Positions 29,547 to 38,528 are shown, counted from the stretch's first letter. The stretch is DNA of 64,000 nt from Pseudomaricurvus hydrocarbonicus (GCF_011602365.1 NZ_JAAONZ010000001.1:310001-374000); one strand, 5' to 3'. Notes: generated by a model not told the origin, from the letters alone. Program-made: numbers and translations.

Positions 29547-29856
29547 TCAGGATGCTCTTTGTTAAGCTGCAATTCAAAGTCATCTTTGCGAAAAATGTAG
29601 TGTCAATGATAGGGGCTTGAGGCCACGCGGCAATCCCCGGGCCGGCACTGGACATGCAGTCTAAACACAACGCCGTTGATGACCCAATTTCAGCGGCGCC
29701 TATCCCTGCTCTTTTCTGCTATTTCCTATCACGGCTACCGGGGTGTGCCAGACAGTCTATCTAGGCGGCGCGGCAAATTGAGCATAGAATACCCGCGCCG
29801 ATAACCTGCCAGCTGGCTGTGGTTGTCTTTTATTTTTTGAACATGAGCCCCATAAA
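29547..29856. other. Intergenic region before the EF-P-like gene
   Basis: No gene is seen. It contains two short segments, GCCGGCACTGGACATGCAGT at 29641-29660 and tcagcggcgcctatccctgc at 29690-29709, that recur slightly changed at 30559-30580 and 30605-30622, just before the duplicated EamA fragment. A CATAGAAT sequence near 29784 could be part of the promoter for the downstream gene. Confidence 0.5.
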
Positions 29857-30432
29857 ATGCCAAAAGTCAGTGAGATAAAAAAGAATACGGCCGTCGAATT
29901 TAACGACAGTGTTTATGTCATCAGAACCATTGAGCGCTCTGTGCCACAGGGTCGCGCCGGAGGCAGCATCTACCGCATGCGCATGTACGATGTGGTTACC
30001 GGTCACAAAACGGATCAATCCTTCAAAGAGTCAGAAATGCTCAACCTGGCCAACTTGACCCGTCGGCCCGCCAACTTTTCCTATTCCGACGGCGACGAAT
30101 ATGTGTTTATGGACAGCGAGGATTACAGCTCCTACAGTTTCAACAAACAACAGATCGAAGAAGAGCTGCTGTTTATCACTGAGGACACCGAGGGTCTGGT
30201 GGTACTTATCGTCAATGACGCACCAGTGGCACTGGATCTGCCCGTCAACGTGGATCTGGAGATTGTGCAGACCGATCCGGCCCTGAAAGGCGGTTCCGCC
30301 ACAGCCAGAACCAAGCCAGCCATTTTGTCGACCGGCCTGACGGTACAGGTACCCGAGCACATTGCCAGCGGTGAACGCATTACCGTCAGTGTTGAAGATC
30401 GCCGCTTTATCAGTCGCGCCGAATCCAAATAA
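29857..30432 (+). CDS. efpL: Elongation factor P-like protein EfpL (YeiP)
   Basis: EfpL is the EF-P paralogue that binds between the P and E sites and relieves ribosome stalling, including at proline-containing motifs. The 191-aa protein has all three beta domains. Features typical of YeiP rather than EF-P are [47 protein letters not shown] and the C-terminal [14 protein letters not shown] and ISRAESK. The tip loop (SVPQGRAGG) carries arginine where EF-P has its modified lysine or arginine. No modification genes are nearby. It lies between the two copies of the EamA 3' end. Confidence 0.93.
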   Translation: MPKVSEIKKNTAVEFNDSVYVIRTIERSVPQGRAGGSIYRMRMYDVVTGHKTDQSFKESEMLNLANLTRRPANFSYSDGDEYVFMDSEDYSSYSFNKQQIEEELLFITEDTEGLVVLIVNDAPVALDLPVNVDLEIVQTDPALKGGSATARTKPAILSTGLTVQVPEHIASGERITVSVEDRRFISRAESK

Positions 30433-30628
30433 CCTCCGCTAGAAAGCCGCAGGGGCTGGGGTAGAGTCAAGCCGTTCAGGTCAGCCAAGTTTGAAGGTAG
30501 CGTTTTACCTTCTGACTTGGCCCCCACGAACCTTGCGTGCGACCTGCCGGAAACCCTAGCCGGCGCTGGACATGCACTCTGCACCCTACGTACGCCTTTT
30601 TTTATCAGCGCCTGTCCCTGCTAATTGT

Positions 30629-30882
30629 TGGCCACTCAAGCGATCTATCAGGGTGTCTTTTCCTCCATCCTCGCACTGGTGTTTTACAGCCAGGCAGTGA
30701 GTTTATTAGGCCCCGGCAAAGGCGCCATTTTTGGCGCGATTGTTCCCGGTGTATCCCTGTTAATGGCCATTGGCATATTGGGTGAACCTGCAACCTTGCT
30801 CCAGTATGCAGGTGTTGTGGTGATATTTTCCGGCGTGATTGTCACGCTGGAACTGATCAAGCCGGCGCGAAAACAGCAAAAA
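30629..30882 (+). pseudogene. Duplicated 3' fragment of an EamA exporter
   Basis: This segment encodes LATQAIYQGVFSSILALVFY and on to LIKPARKQQ, matching the last 84 residues of the EamA gene at 28574-29482. The first 95 bp or so are nearly identical to 29229-29323 (about two changes), while the rest differs at many third codon positions and some residues. No upstream coding part is present, and the frame runs on without the original stop to 31044, across the end of the opposite gene. It is a remnant of a paralogue, probably partly homogenised by gene conversion. Confidence 0.8.
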
Positions 30883-30911
30883 GCTCTATTACATCATGCC
30901 GGCTTTTCAGC

Positions 30912-32666
30912 TCACGGCTTTGTGAAAGTCACTTGCAGCTCATGCCCGACAATCGAGAAACCGGGCTCCACTCCGTTAATGCTGCTACCCCGAAAACACT
31001 CCGGGTTCAGTTCGGTCAAAGCCGAACACCTCAATAACGTGTAGGGTTGGTTGTAAGAAAATCCGCCACTTTTCTGCGTATCAAAACGAAATGACACATG
31101 TGACGATTTGATCGCCACATCGCCTTCGACCGTCAGACAAGGTGTCTCTTTTCCGAGCTGTGTGGCAATCACACCGCCGGTCATTTCCAAACTGCCAATG
31201 GTAACTCCAGAGGTGTGGTAACCGATATCCAGCTCACCATCATCAAACAGACACACTTTAGCGTTATCCCCCACCGACTCGTCATAGAAAGCAATACGAC
31301 CACCATAACCACCATGGGTACCACCATAGGCAATCAGTGTGGCACAGCCTGCGCTGGAATTGCCGGAAAACACCGTGTATCCACCTCCGGCATTAGCTGT
31401 ACAACCGCCCAGATTAAACAGGGTCGCACCCCCAGCTGTCGGAAACTGCCTGCTGACGTCCCCACCAGTCTCTTTGCCATACACAGAAAATTCCGTGAAG
31501 CCCGCTGCACCACCTTCCCCTGCAGCCGGGTGATTCCACACCTTGGCGTTGCCCGCAGTAGGGAAATATTGTGTTGGCTGATTAATAGAGAAAATCGTGT
31601 GTCCGGCACTGGACTTGTTTTCAATAGCACTGCCATAGTTGACGATCGTTGCGTCTGCAGCCGTGGGTGATCCGTAACGTGCACTGAATTCCAGATGGCC
31701 GCCGCCGCCTTGTTCGCCCTGACGTGCGCCGTAGTTAAAATAGGAGCCGTTGCCAGCGGAAGCCCCTTGAGCAGCATCCATAGAGGGAGGGTTATTGTTA
31801 AAACTGGTGACTCCGCCGTAACCTCCGGCCACAACCGCTGCGTGATTGTAAAAATGTCCATAACCACCACTGGCCGTACTGTCAAATGCCACATCGCCAC
31901 CATTGGCTTTTTCGTGGGTCGCGCCCCAGTTGTTGTAAACACCATGATCGGCGTTGGAGTTACCGTAGAACTGAGTATTGCCGCCATCGCCGCCAGAAAC
32001 GGTGCCCCCCACGTTGGTAAACGTCGCCTTACCCGCCGTTGCCGTATCGTGAAAGACCACATTGGCAAAGGTATCGCCATCAATACCCAGGCTGCCATAG
32101 ATGGTAAAGTTGGCACTGTCTGCCGTGGACGAATTACTGAAACTCACTTCCCCACCCACGGTACTGGGGGTATCTTCCTTTCTGAACTGCGGGGGCGGCT
32201 GCGCTCCTGTCCAGACTTTAAATCGGGCCGAGCCTGCGCGCGCATTGTCGCAAAAGCTGATCACACCACCGCCATAACCCTGCTCACCAATCGGGCCGGC
32301 ACAATAATACATATCCTCACTACCGGCGGTCGCCGTGTTGGTAAACACTAACTGTGGATTGTCATGACCACTGCTGGTAGCCGCCACAATAAAGCTCTGT
32401 TGTTTACGCGATACATTGCTGACGCCTTCACCGGTAACCGTTAAGCCCGGAGTTTTTCCGGGTCCAAATGTAAAAGTGTAAGCCGTCGAGTGTTCATTGA
32501 ACTCAATCTGCTTAACTGAGGCATTGCTATCGGTCGCAAAGGTAATGGCCGATTGGGAGGATTCAGCAAAGATTGCCGTATCTGCAGGCACTTCTTCCGA
32601 ACTCCAATTGCTCGCCGTATTCCATTCACATGTGGCGGGCTGAGTTTTCCATGTTGATTCAGACAT
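30912..32666 (-). CDS. Repeat protein resembling autotransporter-type beta-helix passengers
   Basis: Unfamiliar 584-aa protein with a good ribosome binding site (AAGGA, 7 nt spacing). After an N-terminal part (CEWNTASNWSSEEVPADTAIF) recalling the start of autotransporter-type passengers, residues about 110-470 hold roughly eleven degenerate repeats of 25-40 aa, with the pattern aromatic-x3-S/T-A-G/D-x-A-x-F/I-x-N-x-G followed by a GG-rich turn (for example FHDTATAGKATFTNVGG). This predicts a right-handed beta-helix. There is no signal peptide, membrane segment, lipobox or autotransporter barrel. It is divergent from the DNase II gene with 229 bp between. Base use is more A/T-rich than the housekeeping genes, suggesting transfer. 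Binding or structural role is inferred; function unknown. Confidence 0.75.
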   Translation of the reverse strand: MSESTWKTQPATCEWNTASNWSSEEVPADTAIFAESSQSAITFATDSNASVKQIEFNEHSTAYTFTFGPGKTPGLTVTGEGVSNVSRKQQSFIVAATSSGHDNPQLVFTNTATAGSEDMYYCAGPIGEQGYGGGVISFCDNARAGSARFKVWTGAQPPPQFRKEDTPSTVGGEVSFSNSSTADSANFTIYGSLGIDGDTFANVVFHDTATAGKATFTNVGGTVSGGDGGNTQFYGNSNADHGVYNNWGATHEKANGGDVAFDSTASGGYGHFYNHAAVVAGGYGGVTSFNNNPPSMDAAQGASAGNGSYFNYGARQGEQGGGGHLEFSARYGSPTAADATIVNYGSAIENKSSAGHTIFSINQPTQYFPTAGNAKVWNHPAAGEGGAAGFTEFSVYGKETGGDVSRQFPTAGGATLFNLGGCTANAGGGYTVFSGNSSAGCATLIAYGGTHGGYGGRIAFYDESVGDNAKVCLFDDGELDIGYHTSGVTIGSLEMTGGVIATQLGKETPCLTVEGDVAIKSSHVSFRFDTQKSGGFSYNQPYTLLRCSALTELNPECFRGSSINGVEPGFSIVGHELQVTFTKP

Positions 32667-32895
32667 CTGCTTTCCTTTTTAGAAACGGCAACTCTCTTCA
32701 ATGGACTATTGACGGAGCTCCCTTGTTATCGTTTGTGTTTTATAAACCCCAGGTCTTCTTGCTCTTTTTAAAGAGTGTTTCAAAGATGTTACTTTTAAAT
32801 TGATCCTGATATGGTGATGTTCACTATCCACTGCAATTTCAGCTCAGCAACTGAGCTCTGCCACACTTTTTCTATCGACAGGGAGATGTCCTCAT
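32667..32895. other. Divergent promoter region of the island
   Basis: This A/T-rich DNA lies between the beta-helix gene and the DNase II gene. Two inverted repeats are visible: CTCTTT-TT-AAAGAG (32762-32775) and AGCTCAG-CAA-CTGAGCT (32841-32857), the latter 40 bp before the DNase II start. They may be operators; no confident -35/-10 pair was found. Confidence 0.45.
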
Positions 32896-33924
32896 ATGAT
32901 GAATGCAAAAAACCAACAGGGAAACCCTGTAGACTGGTGGTTCATCTATAAAACGCCTGAGCATACAGGAACCGAAAACAATCAGGGCTCTGACTTTCTC
33001 TACTTCGATCCGAATATTGGAGAACTGCTGTTATCTCCCATCGGACTGAATCAAGATCACCAAGCCCTTGGCTACACATTGGCTGCCATTTTTGATTCGT
33101 CAGAGAGCGCCGGTTACATCGCCTATAATGACGAACACGTTAACTCAGACAGCAACAAATCAGACAAAGGCCACTGCAAAGGCATTCTGGCCTTTGATAA
33201 AACCAGTGATTCCGCGCTCTTTTTGCTCCACTCTACGCCCAGATTCCCCGCAAACAACAAACCCACATTGCCCGATGATGAAATGATTTATGGGCAGACC
33301 TTTATTTGTATCACTCTGCCTGACTATCAGACAGCCAATCACATCGCCCAGCAGATGTTGAGCCAACAAAACCCGCAGATACTGACCGAAAGCTCGAGAA
33401 TTCCATCGTCTCTGCAGCCCAACGAACCACTGTCGATGCTCTATCACGGTATTGGCCTGAGCGAATCGAAAACACCCTCAAAGCTTCCTTTTAAATCCCG
33501 GGCAGGAAAAGAGTTTCTCTTGACCGCCAAAAGCCGCAAATGGGGCAAAGACTTCTGGCTGGATCTGGTTTCACCCTTATTGAATTGCGACCTGGTCGTA
33601 GAAACCTGGCGCCGGGGTGCCGTCACCCCCCAGCAAGATCAACAATCCAATGACTATGATGAAGACACCCTGACGGTAGACTTCAAAATAACGCCTTCAC
33701 TCAGTTATGAGTGGCACTACACCAAAGATCACGCCAAGTGGGCAATCGCCATGAAAAACACCACCAATTCGCTGCCCTGGGTGTGTATTGCCGACATCAA
33801 CCGCATGGTTTCCCAGGAAAAACGCGGCGGTGGCAGTCTCTGCTTTCAAGAACCTCGCTTGTGGCAAGCACTGAAAAATGCTGAAGAAAAACTCCACACT
33901 TTAACGCAAACAACTCCAACATAG
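32896..33924 (+). CDS. DNase II family endonuclease
   Basis: This 342-aa protein matches the acid endonuclease DNase II, best known from animal lysosomes. The order of motifs is as in the family: DWWFIYKTP near the N-terminus, GHCKGILAFD with His93-x-Lys95, FLLHSTPRFP, YGQTFICITLP, KDHAKWAIA with His279-x-Lys281, PWVCIADINRM, and EKRGGGSLCFQEPRLWQAL. The two HxK motifs form the pseudo-dimeric PLD-type active site that cuts double-stranded DNA without metal. Animal enzymes have a signal peptide; none is present here. A second ATG follows at 32899. It is convergent with the phosphoesterase gene, 30 bp apart. Family call is firm; biological role is not known. Confidence 0.9.
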   Translation: MMNAKNQQGNPVDWWFIYKTPEHTGTENNQGSDFLYFDPNIGELLLSPIGLNQDHQALGYTLAAIFDSSESAGYIAYNDEHVNSDSNKSDKGHCKGILAFDKTSDSALFLLHSTPRFPANNKPTLPDDEMIYGQTFICITLPDYQTANHIAQQMLSQQNPQILTESSRIPSSLQPNEPLSMLYHGIGLSESKTPSKLPFKSRAGKEFLLTAKSRKWGKDFWLDLVSPLLNCDLVVETWRRGAVTPQQDQQSNDYDEDTLTVDFKITPSLSYEWHYTKDHAKWAIAMKNTTNSLPWVCIADINRMVSQEKRGGGSLCFQEPRLWQALKNAEEKLHTLTQTTPT

Positions 33925-33954
33925 AGACACCCCCAAGTCCGATGAGCCCTTATA

Positions 33955-36132
33955 TCATTTCATCGGAGGGAATGATTTGTCATAAGGAGGCGTCAATGTC
34001 GGCGCACCCTCCCTTGGCTGATCCGCCTGCAAAACCGCCTCAAACGTTGGCGCGATATTGATACGATCACCCAGCCCCCACATGGGCCTGGGAACACCGA
34101 ACCACTCAAGCAAGGTCGCGGCAAATGACGTAGAGTCGAACGGGATCTCCCCCTCGGCTCTGACCACTGACTGCTGTTTGATCCAGGGAGACACCATAAC
34201 CGTAGGCACTCTTGGCCCCATCAAATCATAGGCAAAGCCATTATTGAGATCGTTGGGCCAGGGTTTCTGAGCGTAAGGCGGAACCACATGATCGTAAATG
34301 CCGCCGTTCTTATCAAACGTGATCACCAGTAAAGTATTTTCCCAACCCGGACCGCTCTTAATCGCCTCATAAATCTCGTTCAATTCACGCTCGCCGGGCA
34401 CCAGATCACCACCGGGGTGATAAGAGGTTGCCCCTTTCGGCGCAATCCAGGCCGGCTCGAGATAGCTGAATGCCGGCAGGTTGCCATGCCGTGCGTCCTG
34501 CTTGAATTGATCTATGCTGGACAAAAACTGGGTGGGGTTGGTATCCACCGAAGGCACCTGTCCCTTGAGATACAACTGATAGGTAAATACCTCGTTTTCC
34601 CACAACACCGAATTGTAAATTTTCCAGTCGGTAATACCGTGGCTCCACAATGTTTTCCAAAGGGATTGACGATGTGATGACTCCGGCCAGTTCGTATAAA
34701 TACTGCCACCCTCCCAGGTACCCAGCATATTGAAAGCAGAACCGGTCAGAGAAAAAGCACGATTCACATCCGTGCCGCCAGGCATAGAACAGAACCAGCG
34801 ATCTGAAACGCCAAAATGTCGAGCCAGGCCGTTCAGGACCGGCAGCTGTTCCGGACTGAAGGTTTGCATCACTTGAGCGTTGGCGTTATTGAGAATAAAC
34901 CCGCCCATATCCGGCTTTGCCCGATCCCAGTAACCTGATTCCTCGGAAAACATCTGTTGCAGATTATCGGTTGTGTCATGGAACGGGTCCTGATCGAGAG
35001 CAACAAGATTCCATTCGGCACTCAACTGACCATTTTTATACTTGCTGACAAAGACTTTTTGATCGCCATCGTAATTAAAGTCTTCGATGCTTGCGCCCTC
35101 AAAAGGCTCTTGCGAACCGAGGTAATGACACCCCTGATCACCCTGTTCATAGAGCCAGCCACACACATTATCAAAGGAGCGACTTTCCAACATGTAATAC
35201 ACCACATGTTTGATTTTGGAACGCATAAAATCCATGGTCCCGGGAGTGGTCGCAAGCTCTGACTGAACAGGTACGCGCGTTTGATACCCGGTCAACACTG
35301 AGCCAGCGCCAATCGTCGATGGCAACTTACCCTCGCGCACAGGGCCGGTCAGCACATCGGCGTGCTCCGGGTTGAACCCCCAAAGGCGGTAATGGCCTTT
35401 CGCAGCGTTCCACTCCAGCACATGAGATCCAATGGCCGTCAATTCGCTGTCCTTATCGACCTTATCCCAGCGCCCTTGCTGCACGGCTGGCAGGGAAAGC
35501 GGGGTTTCCAATTGTGGATCAAAACTCCACAGGCGGTAATGATTCGGCTCCGGCAAAAGATCCAACACATAATTGCCAATAGGAATCAAAGTATGCCCCG
35601 ACTTAATCAGCGGAAATCCGTTTTGAGGACTGTAAGACGCCGGCAAAGGGTCTGACTTAAAATCCAAAACACCCTGAGGGTCAAAGCTCCACAGCTCAAA
35701 GGTGCCACGACCTTTGGCAGGAATCATACTCAGAACAAAGCTGGTCATTGGCGTGAGATCCAGATATTGCCCTTCGTCTAGATTGCTGCTGTAAGTACTG
35801 CGGTACTTTCCCCAGAATTTGGTTTTTTCCCAAAAGCCGCTCTCAATTGCCGGCCCCTGCAACGGGTTGGACGAATCTGGATCAAAGGCAACCAGGTTAA
35901 ACTGATAGCCCTCTATTCCATGAGGCTTGCACAGAGGACTCCATTGCAACAGGTATCCACCAATTTGTGCCATGCGCCAATGACAATCAAAACTCACACC
36001 TGCCGACAGGGAAACCGAAGTCAATAATTCTTCTGCTTCGGGATCTACCCGATACAACGCATAAGTATCTTCTTTTTGATGGCGGCAGATCAAAAAATCA
36101 CAGGAACGTTTTTCAGGGGAAGACTGACTCAT
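33955..36132 (-). CDS. Phosphoesterase (phospholipase C/acid phosphatase superfamily) with N-terminal repeats
   Basis: This 725-aa protein has two parts. Residues about 20-285 contain four or five repeats with the core Y-R-L-W-S-F-D-P (FELWSFDP, YRLWSFDP, YRLWGFNP) preceded by G-x-x-V-L-E/D motifs, probably a small beta-propeller. Residues about 305-690 are a PF04185-type phosphoesterase: IKHVVYYMLESRSFDNV, DRWFCSMPGGTDVNRAF, LVITFDKNGGIYDHVVPP, LMGPRVPTVMVSPWI. Typical enzymes read LENRSFD and TFDEHGG; here N is S, E is K and H is N, so two expected metal-site residues are changed. There is no signal peptide, unlike most secreted members. It lies downstream of the 77-aa membrane protein gene. 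Activity is uncertain. Confidence 0.85.
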   Translation of the reverse strand: MSQSSPEKRSCDFLICRHQKEDTYALYRVDPEAEELLTSVSLSAGVSFDCHWRMAQIGGYLLQWSPLCKPHGIEGYQFNLVAFDPDSSNPLQGPAIESGFWEKTKFWGKYRSTYSSNLDEGQYLDLTPMTSFVLSMIPAKGRGTFELWSFDPQGVLDFKSDPLPASYSPQNGFPLIKSGHTLIPIGNYVLDLLPEPNHYRLWSFDPQLETPLSLPAVQQGRWDKVDKDSELTAIGSHVLEWNAAKGHYRLWGFNPEHADVLTGPVREGKLPSTIGAGSVLTGYQTRVPVQSELATTPGTMDFMRSKIKHVVYYMLESRSFDNVCGWLYEQGDQGCHYLGSQEPFEGASIEDFNYDGDQKVFVSKYKNGQLSAEWNLVALDQDPFHDTTDNLQQMFSEESGYWDRAKPDMGGFILNNANAQVMQTFSPEQLPVLNGLARHFGVSDRWFCSMPGGTDVNRAFSLTGSAFNMLGTWEGGSIYTNWPESSHRQSLWKTLWSHGITDWKIYNSVLWENEVFTYQLYLKGQVPSVDTNPTQFLSSIDQFKQDARHGNLPAFSYLEPAWIAPKGATSYHPGGDLVPGERELNEIYEAIKSGPGWENTLLVITFDKNGGIYDHVVPPYAQKPWPNDLNNGFAYDLMGPRVPTVMVSPWIKQQSVVRAEGEIPFDSTSFAATLLEWFGVPRPMWGLGDRINIAPTFEAVLQADQPREGAPTLTPPYDKSFPPMK

Positions 36133-36190
36133 AACTTGTCTCTGGTTATTGGGTGTTTAACAGGGCTTGACAACTCGTGTGGACTGCTGC

Positions 36191-36424
36191 CTAACTCACG
36201 ACGCTTTCTTCCATCAATTCATCCGCTTCATTCAGCTGTTTCAGTCCCTCCAGCATTTCTGGAACAACCTTGACCAGCTGGATAATACTGAAGACCAGCA
36301 CGCCATGATGTACACCAAGGGTGAGTTCATCCAGCTTGGCAATCGTTTCGTACAGAGACGTGGACAGAAGAACCAGAGCGCTAAACAGATTCAGGTAGGG
36401 ACTGTTGATGATAGAGTTGAGCAT
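36191..36424 (-). CDS. Small membrane protein, unknown function
   Basis: This 77-aa protein has two hydrophobic segments (about residues 10-27 and 40-57), an intervening ETIAKLDELTLGVHHGV stretch and an acidic C-terminus (NEADELMEESVVS). I do not recognise a characterised family, though LGVHHGV-type small proteins seem familiar from marine bacteria. The start has GGA 7 nt upstream. It is 58 bp upstream of the phosphoesterase gene on the same strand and shares a similar leader (AATAACC-G-GA-ACA) with it, so the two are probably one operon. A helper or anchor role is only a guess. Confidence 0.6.
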   Translation of the reverse strand: MLNSIINSPYLNLFSALVLLSTSLYETIAKLDELTLGVHHGVLVFSIIQLVKVVPEMLEGLKQLNEADELMEESVVS

Positions 36425-36531
36425 CCGTGTTTCCGGTTATTGTCATTGGCAATAGCGTCAGGAGGTTCAACAATCAGAGGAGCAAACTAAGGAGGGAGAA
36501 GTCAGCGCCCTTGTTTCGCAGATCGTCCTGA

Positions 36532-36549
36532 CACATAAAACTTTATGTG
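36532..36549. promoter_or_regulatory. 18-bp palindrome, candidate operator
   Basis: CACATAAA-AC-TTTATGTG is a perfect 8+8 inverted repeat about 110 bp upstream of the 77-aa gene of the island. It could be the binding site of a dimeric regulator. There is no T-run, and the arm is A/T-rich, so it is unlikely to be a terminator. Confidence 0.5.
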
Positions 36550-36677
36550 CCAAAACGATATCCATAACATTTTGAAAATTCAATGATTTTCTACTGCGCT
36601 ATGAGAACAGACGAGATCATGCCCAAACTCGGTGCGTTATCGAGCAATAGTCGTGGCGCCGGGCAAACAACAGACAC

Positions 36678-36710
36678 AAAAAAGCCGCTAAAGGACAAAG
36701 TCCCAGCGGC
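36678..36710 (-). terminator. Intrinsic terminator after the aldehyde dehydrogenase gene
   Basis: On the minus strand GCCGCTGGGAC and GTCCTTTAGCGGC form a stem with a small bulge, followed by TTTTTTG. It lies 30-60 bp past the stop at 36740. Confidence 0.85.
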
Positions 36711-36739
36711 AAATCACACGGTTATACAGTTTGAGCGAT

Positions 36740-38209
36740 CTAGCTTAGTCCGCCCAAACACATGTATTTGATTTCCAGGTAATCGTCCATACCGTATTTG
36801 GAACCTTCACGGCCACTGCCCGATTCCTTGACGCCGCCGAAGGGCGCCATCTCGTTGGAGATGATGCCTTCGTTGATGCCGACGATGCCGTATTCCAGCG
36901 CTTCGCCCACGCGGAAGATGCGGCCCAGGTCCCGGGTGTAGAAGTAAGCCGCCAGGCCAAACTCGGTGTCGTTGGCCATGGCCAGCGCTTCGGCTTCGGT
37001 GTCGAATTTAAACACCGGCGCCACCGGACCAAAGATTTCCTCCTTGAACACGCGCATATCCGGCGTGGCCTGGGTCAGAATGGTCGGCTCATAAAAGTAC
37101 CCACCCAGGTCCGACGGCTTGCCGCCGATCACCGGTTGCGCGCCCTTGGCGATTGCATCGTCCACCAGCGCCTGCACATCGTTCACCGCTTTGGTGGTGA
37201 TCATCGGGCCGTGGGTGACGCCCTCCTCGGTACCGTTACCCAGTTTGAATTGGGACACAGCGTGGTGCAGCTTTTCCACAAAGGCGTCGTAGACACCGCT
37301 CTGCACCAGCAGGCGGTTGGTACAGACACAGGTCTGGCCGGAGTTGCGATACTTCGAGGCCAGCGCACCTTCGACTGCGGCATCCAGATCGGCGTCGTCA
37401 AAGACCATAAACGGCGCGTTGCCGCCCAGCTCCATGGAGGTTTTTTTCACCGTGGACGCGCACTGCGCCATGAGGATTTTGCCCACCGGCGTCGAGCCGG
37501 TGAAGGTGACTTTGCGCACCTTCGGGTTGGACGTCATCTCGCCGCCAATCGCACGGGAGTCAGGCCCCACCACCATGTTAAACACACCCGGCGGGATACC
37601 CGCTTCTTGCGCCAGCACGCACAGCGCCAGTGCCGACAGCGGCGTTTCGGTGGCGGGCTTGCCCACAAAGGTACAACCGGCTGCCAGCGCCGGCGCCGCT
37701 TTGCGGGTAATCATCGCATTGGGAAAATTCCACGGCGTGATGGAGGCCACCACGCCCACCGGCTGCTTGATGACCATAATGCGCTTATCGCCACTGGGCG
37801 CCGGAATCAGGTCGCCGTCGATACGCTTGGCCTCTTCGGCAAACCACTCGATGTAATTGGCCCCGTAAGCGATTTCGCCGCGGGCTTCGGCCAGGGTTTT
37901 GCCCTGCTCGGCGGTGAGGATTCTGGCCAGGTCTTCCTGATTCGCCATGATCAGGTTGAACCAGTTGCGCAGGATATTGGCGCGCTCTTTGACCGGCTTG
38001 GCCGCCCAGGCGGGCATGGCCTGTTCTGCACACTCAATGGCATGACGGGTTTCCGCCACACCCGCTGCGGCCAGCTGTGCAACGACGTCTTGCGTGGCCG
38101 GATTGAGAACGTCGATCAGGTCGGCGCCGTCACTGGCTGCCAGCCACTGACCATTGACATAGGAGGCCCTGGCCAGCAGGTCGGGACGATTTAATTTCAA
38201 TAGGGACAT
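36740..38209 (-). CDS. gabD: NADP-dependent succinate-semialdehyde dehydrogenase
   Basis: GabD oxidises succinate semialdehyde to succinate, the last step of GABA degradation. The ATG at 38209 (AAGGA 7 nt upstream) gives 489 aa beginning [20 protein letters not shown]. Aldehyde dehydrogenase features are [28 protein letters not shown], the general base in [13 protein letters not shown], and the catalytic cysteine in [13 protein letters not shown], the GabD-type pair of cysteines. It is downstream of the aminotransferase gene on the same strand, which would supply its substrate, but a 420-bp repeat-rich gap separates them. Confidence 0.9.
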   Translation of the reverse strand: MSLLKLNRPDLLARASYVNGQWLAASDGADLIDVLNPATQDVVAQLAAAGVAETRHAIECAEQAMPAWAAKPVKERANILRNWFNLIMANQEDLARILTAEQGKTLAEARGEIAYGANYIEWFAEEAKRIDGDLIPAPSGDKRIMVIKQPVGVVASITPWNFPNAMITRKAAPALAAGCTFVGKPATETPLSALALCVLAQEAGIPPGVFNMVVGPDSRAIGGEMTSNPKVRKVTFTGSTPVGKILMAQCASTVKKTSMELGGNAPFMVFDDADLDAAVEGALASKYRNSGQTCVCTNRLLVQSGVYDAFVEKLHHAVSQFKLGNGTEEGVTHGPMITTKAVNDVQALVDDAIAKGAQPVIGGKPSDLGGYFYEPTILTQATPDMRVFKEEIFGPVAPVFKFDTEAEALAMANDTEFGLAAYFYTRDLGRIFRVGEALEYGIVGINEGIISNEMAPFGGVKESGSGREGSKYGMDDYLEIKYMCLGGLS

Positions 38210-38399
38210 GGTATTTCCTTTCGATGAGAACCCTTCAATGACCACACATGAATGACAGCAAAGGTCTCAACAACTCGCTCCGACATAGCATGCGGAGGGC
38301 GCACGAATTAGCAGGTTGCTGATTGTTATCTGTGTTGCCAGAGCGGTGTTAACACAAGCTTAAATCACACCGCCTTTGCGAAATTCATTGCTCACATCC

Positions 38400-38528
38400 T
38401 CATTGCGAGCCAAAAGCGCGGCGGCAAGGTGAATGGCCCAAAGGGCAAGCGAGGGTAGCCTGGGCTATCTCGCAAGCCTTGTGCCATTCTGAATGCGATT
38501 GCCGCGTCGCCTGTGGCTCCTCGCAATG
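38400..38528. repeat. Palindromic interspersed repeat with CATTGCGAG ends
   Basis: CATTGCGAG (38400-38408) and CTCGCAATG (38520-38528) are perfect inverted ends of a 129-bp element that has its own inner hairpin (GCGAGGGTAGCC / GGCTATCTCGC around 38450-38476). Elements with TCATTGCGAGG ends are scattered in many proteobacterial genomes and behave like small non-coding palindromic repeats. No transposase is present. Confidence 0.65.

Larger units (their letters stand above)
36425..36739. other. Intergenic region with palindrome and terminator
   Basis: This contains the 18-bp palindrome at 36532-36549 (possible operator for the 77-aa gene) and the terminator of the aldehyde dehydrogenase gene at 36678-36710. 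A short plus-strand open frame here (36583-36771) has no ribosome binding site or recognisable product and is not called. Confidence 0.5.

Noticed and set aside
30625-31044. 139-aa plus-strand frame as a functional gene
   Set aside because: Only the C-terminal quarter of an EamA exporter is present; without the N-terminal helices it cannot work, and it reads through into the antisense of another gene.
36583-36771. 62-aa plus-strand open frame
   Set aside because: It crosses the gabD terminator and enters the gabD coding region in antisense; no family resemblance or ribosome binding site.
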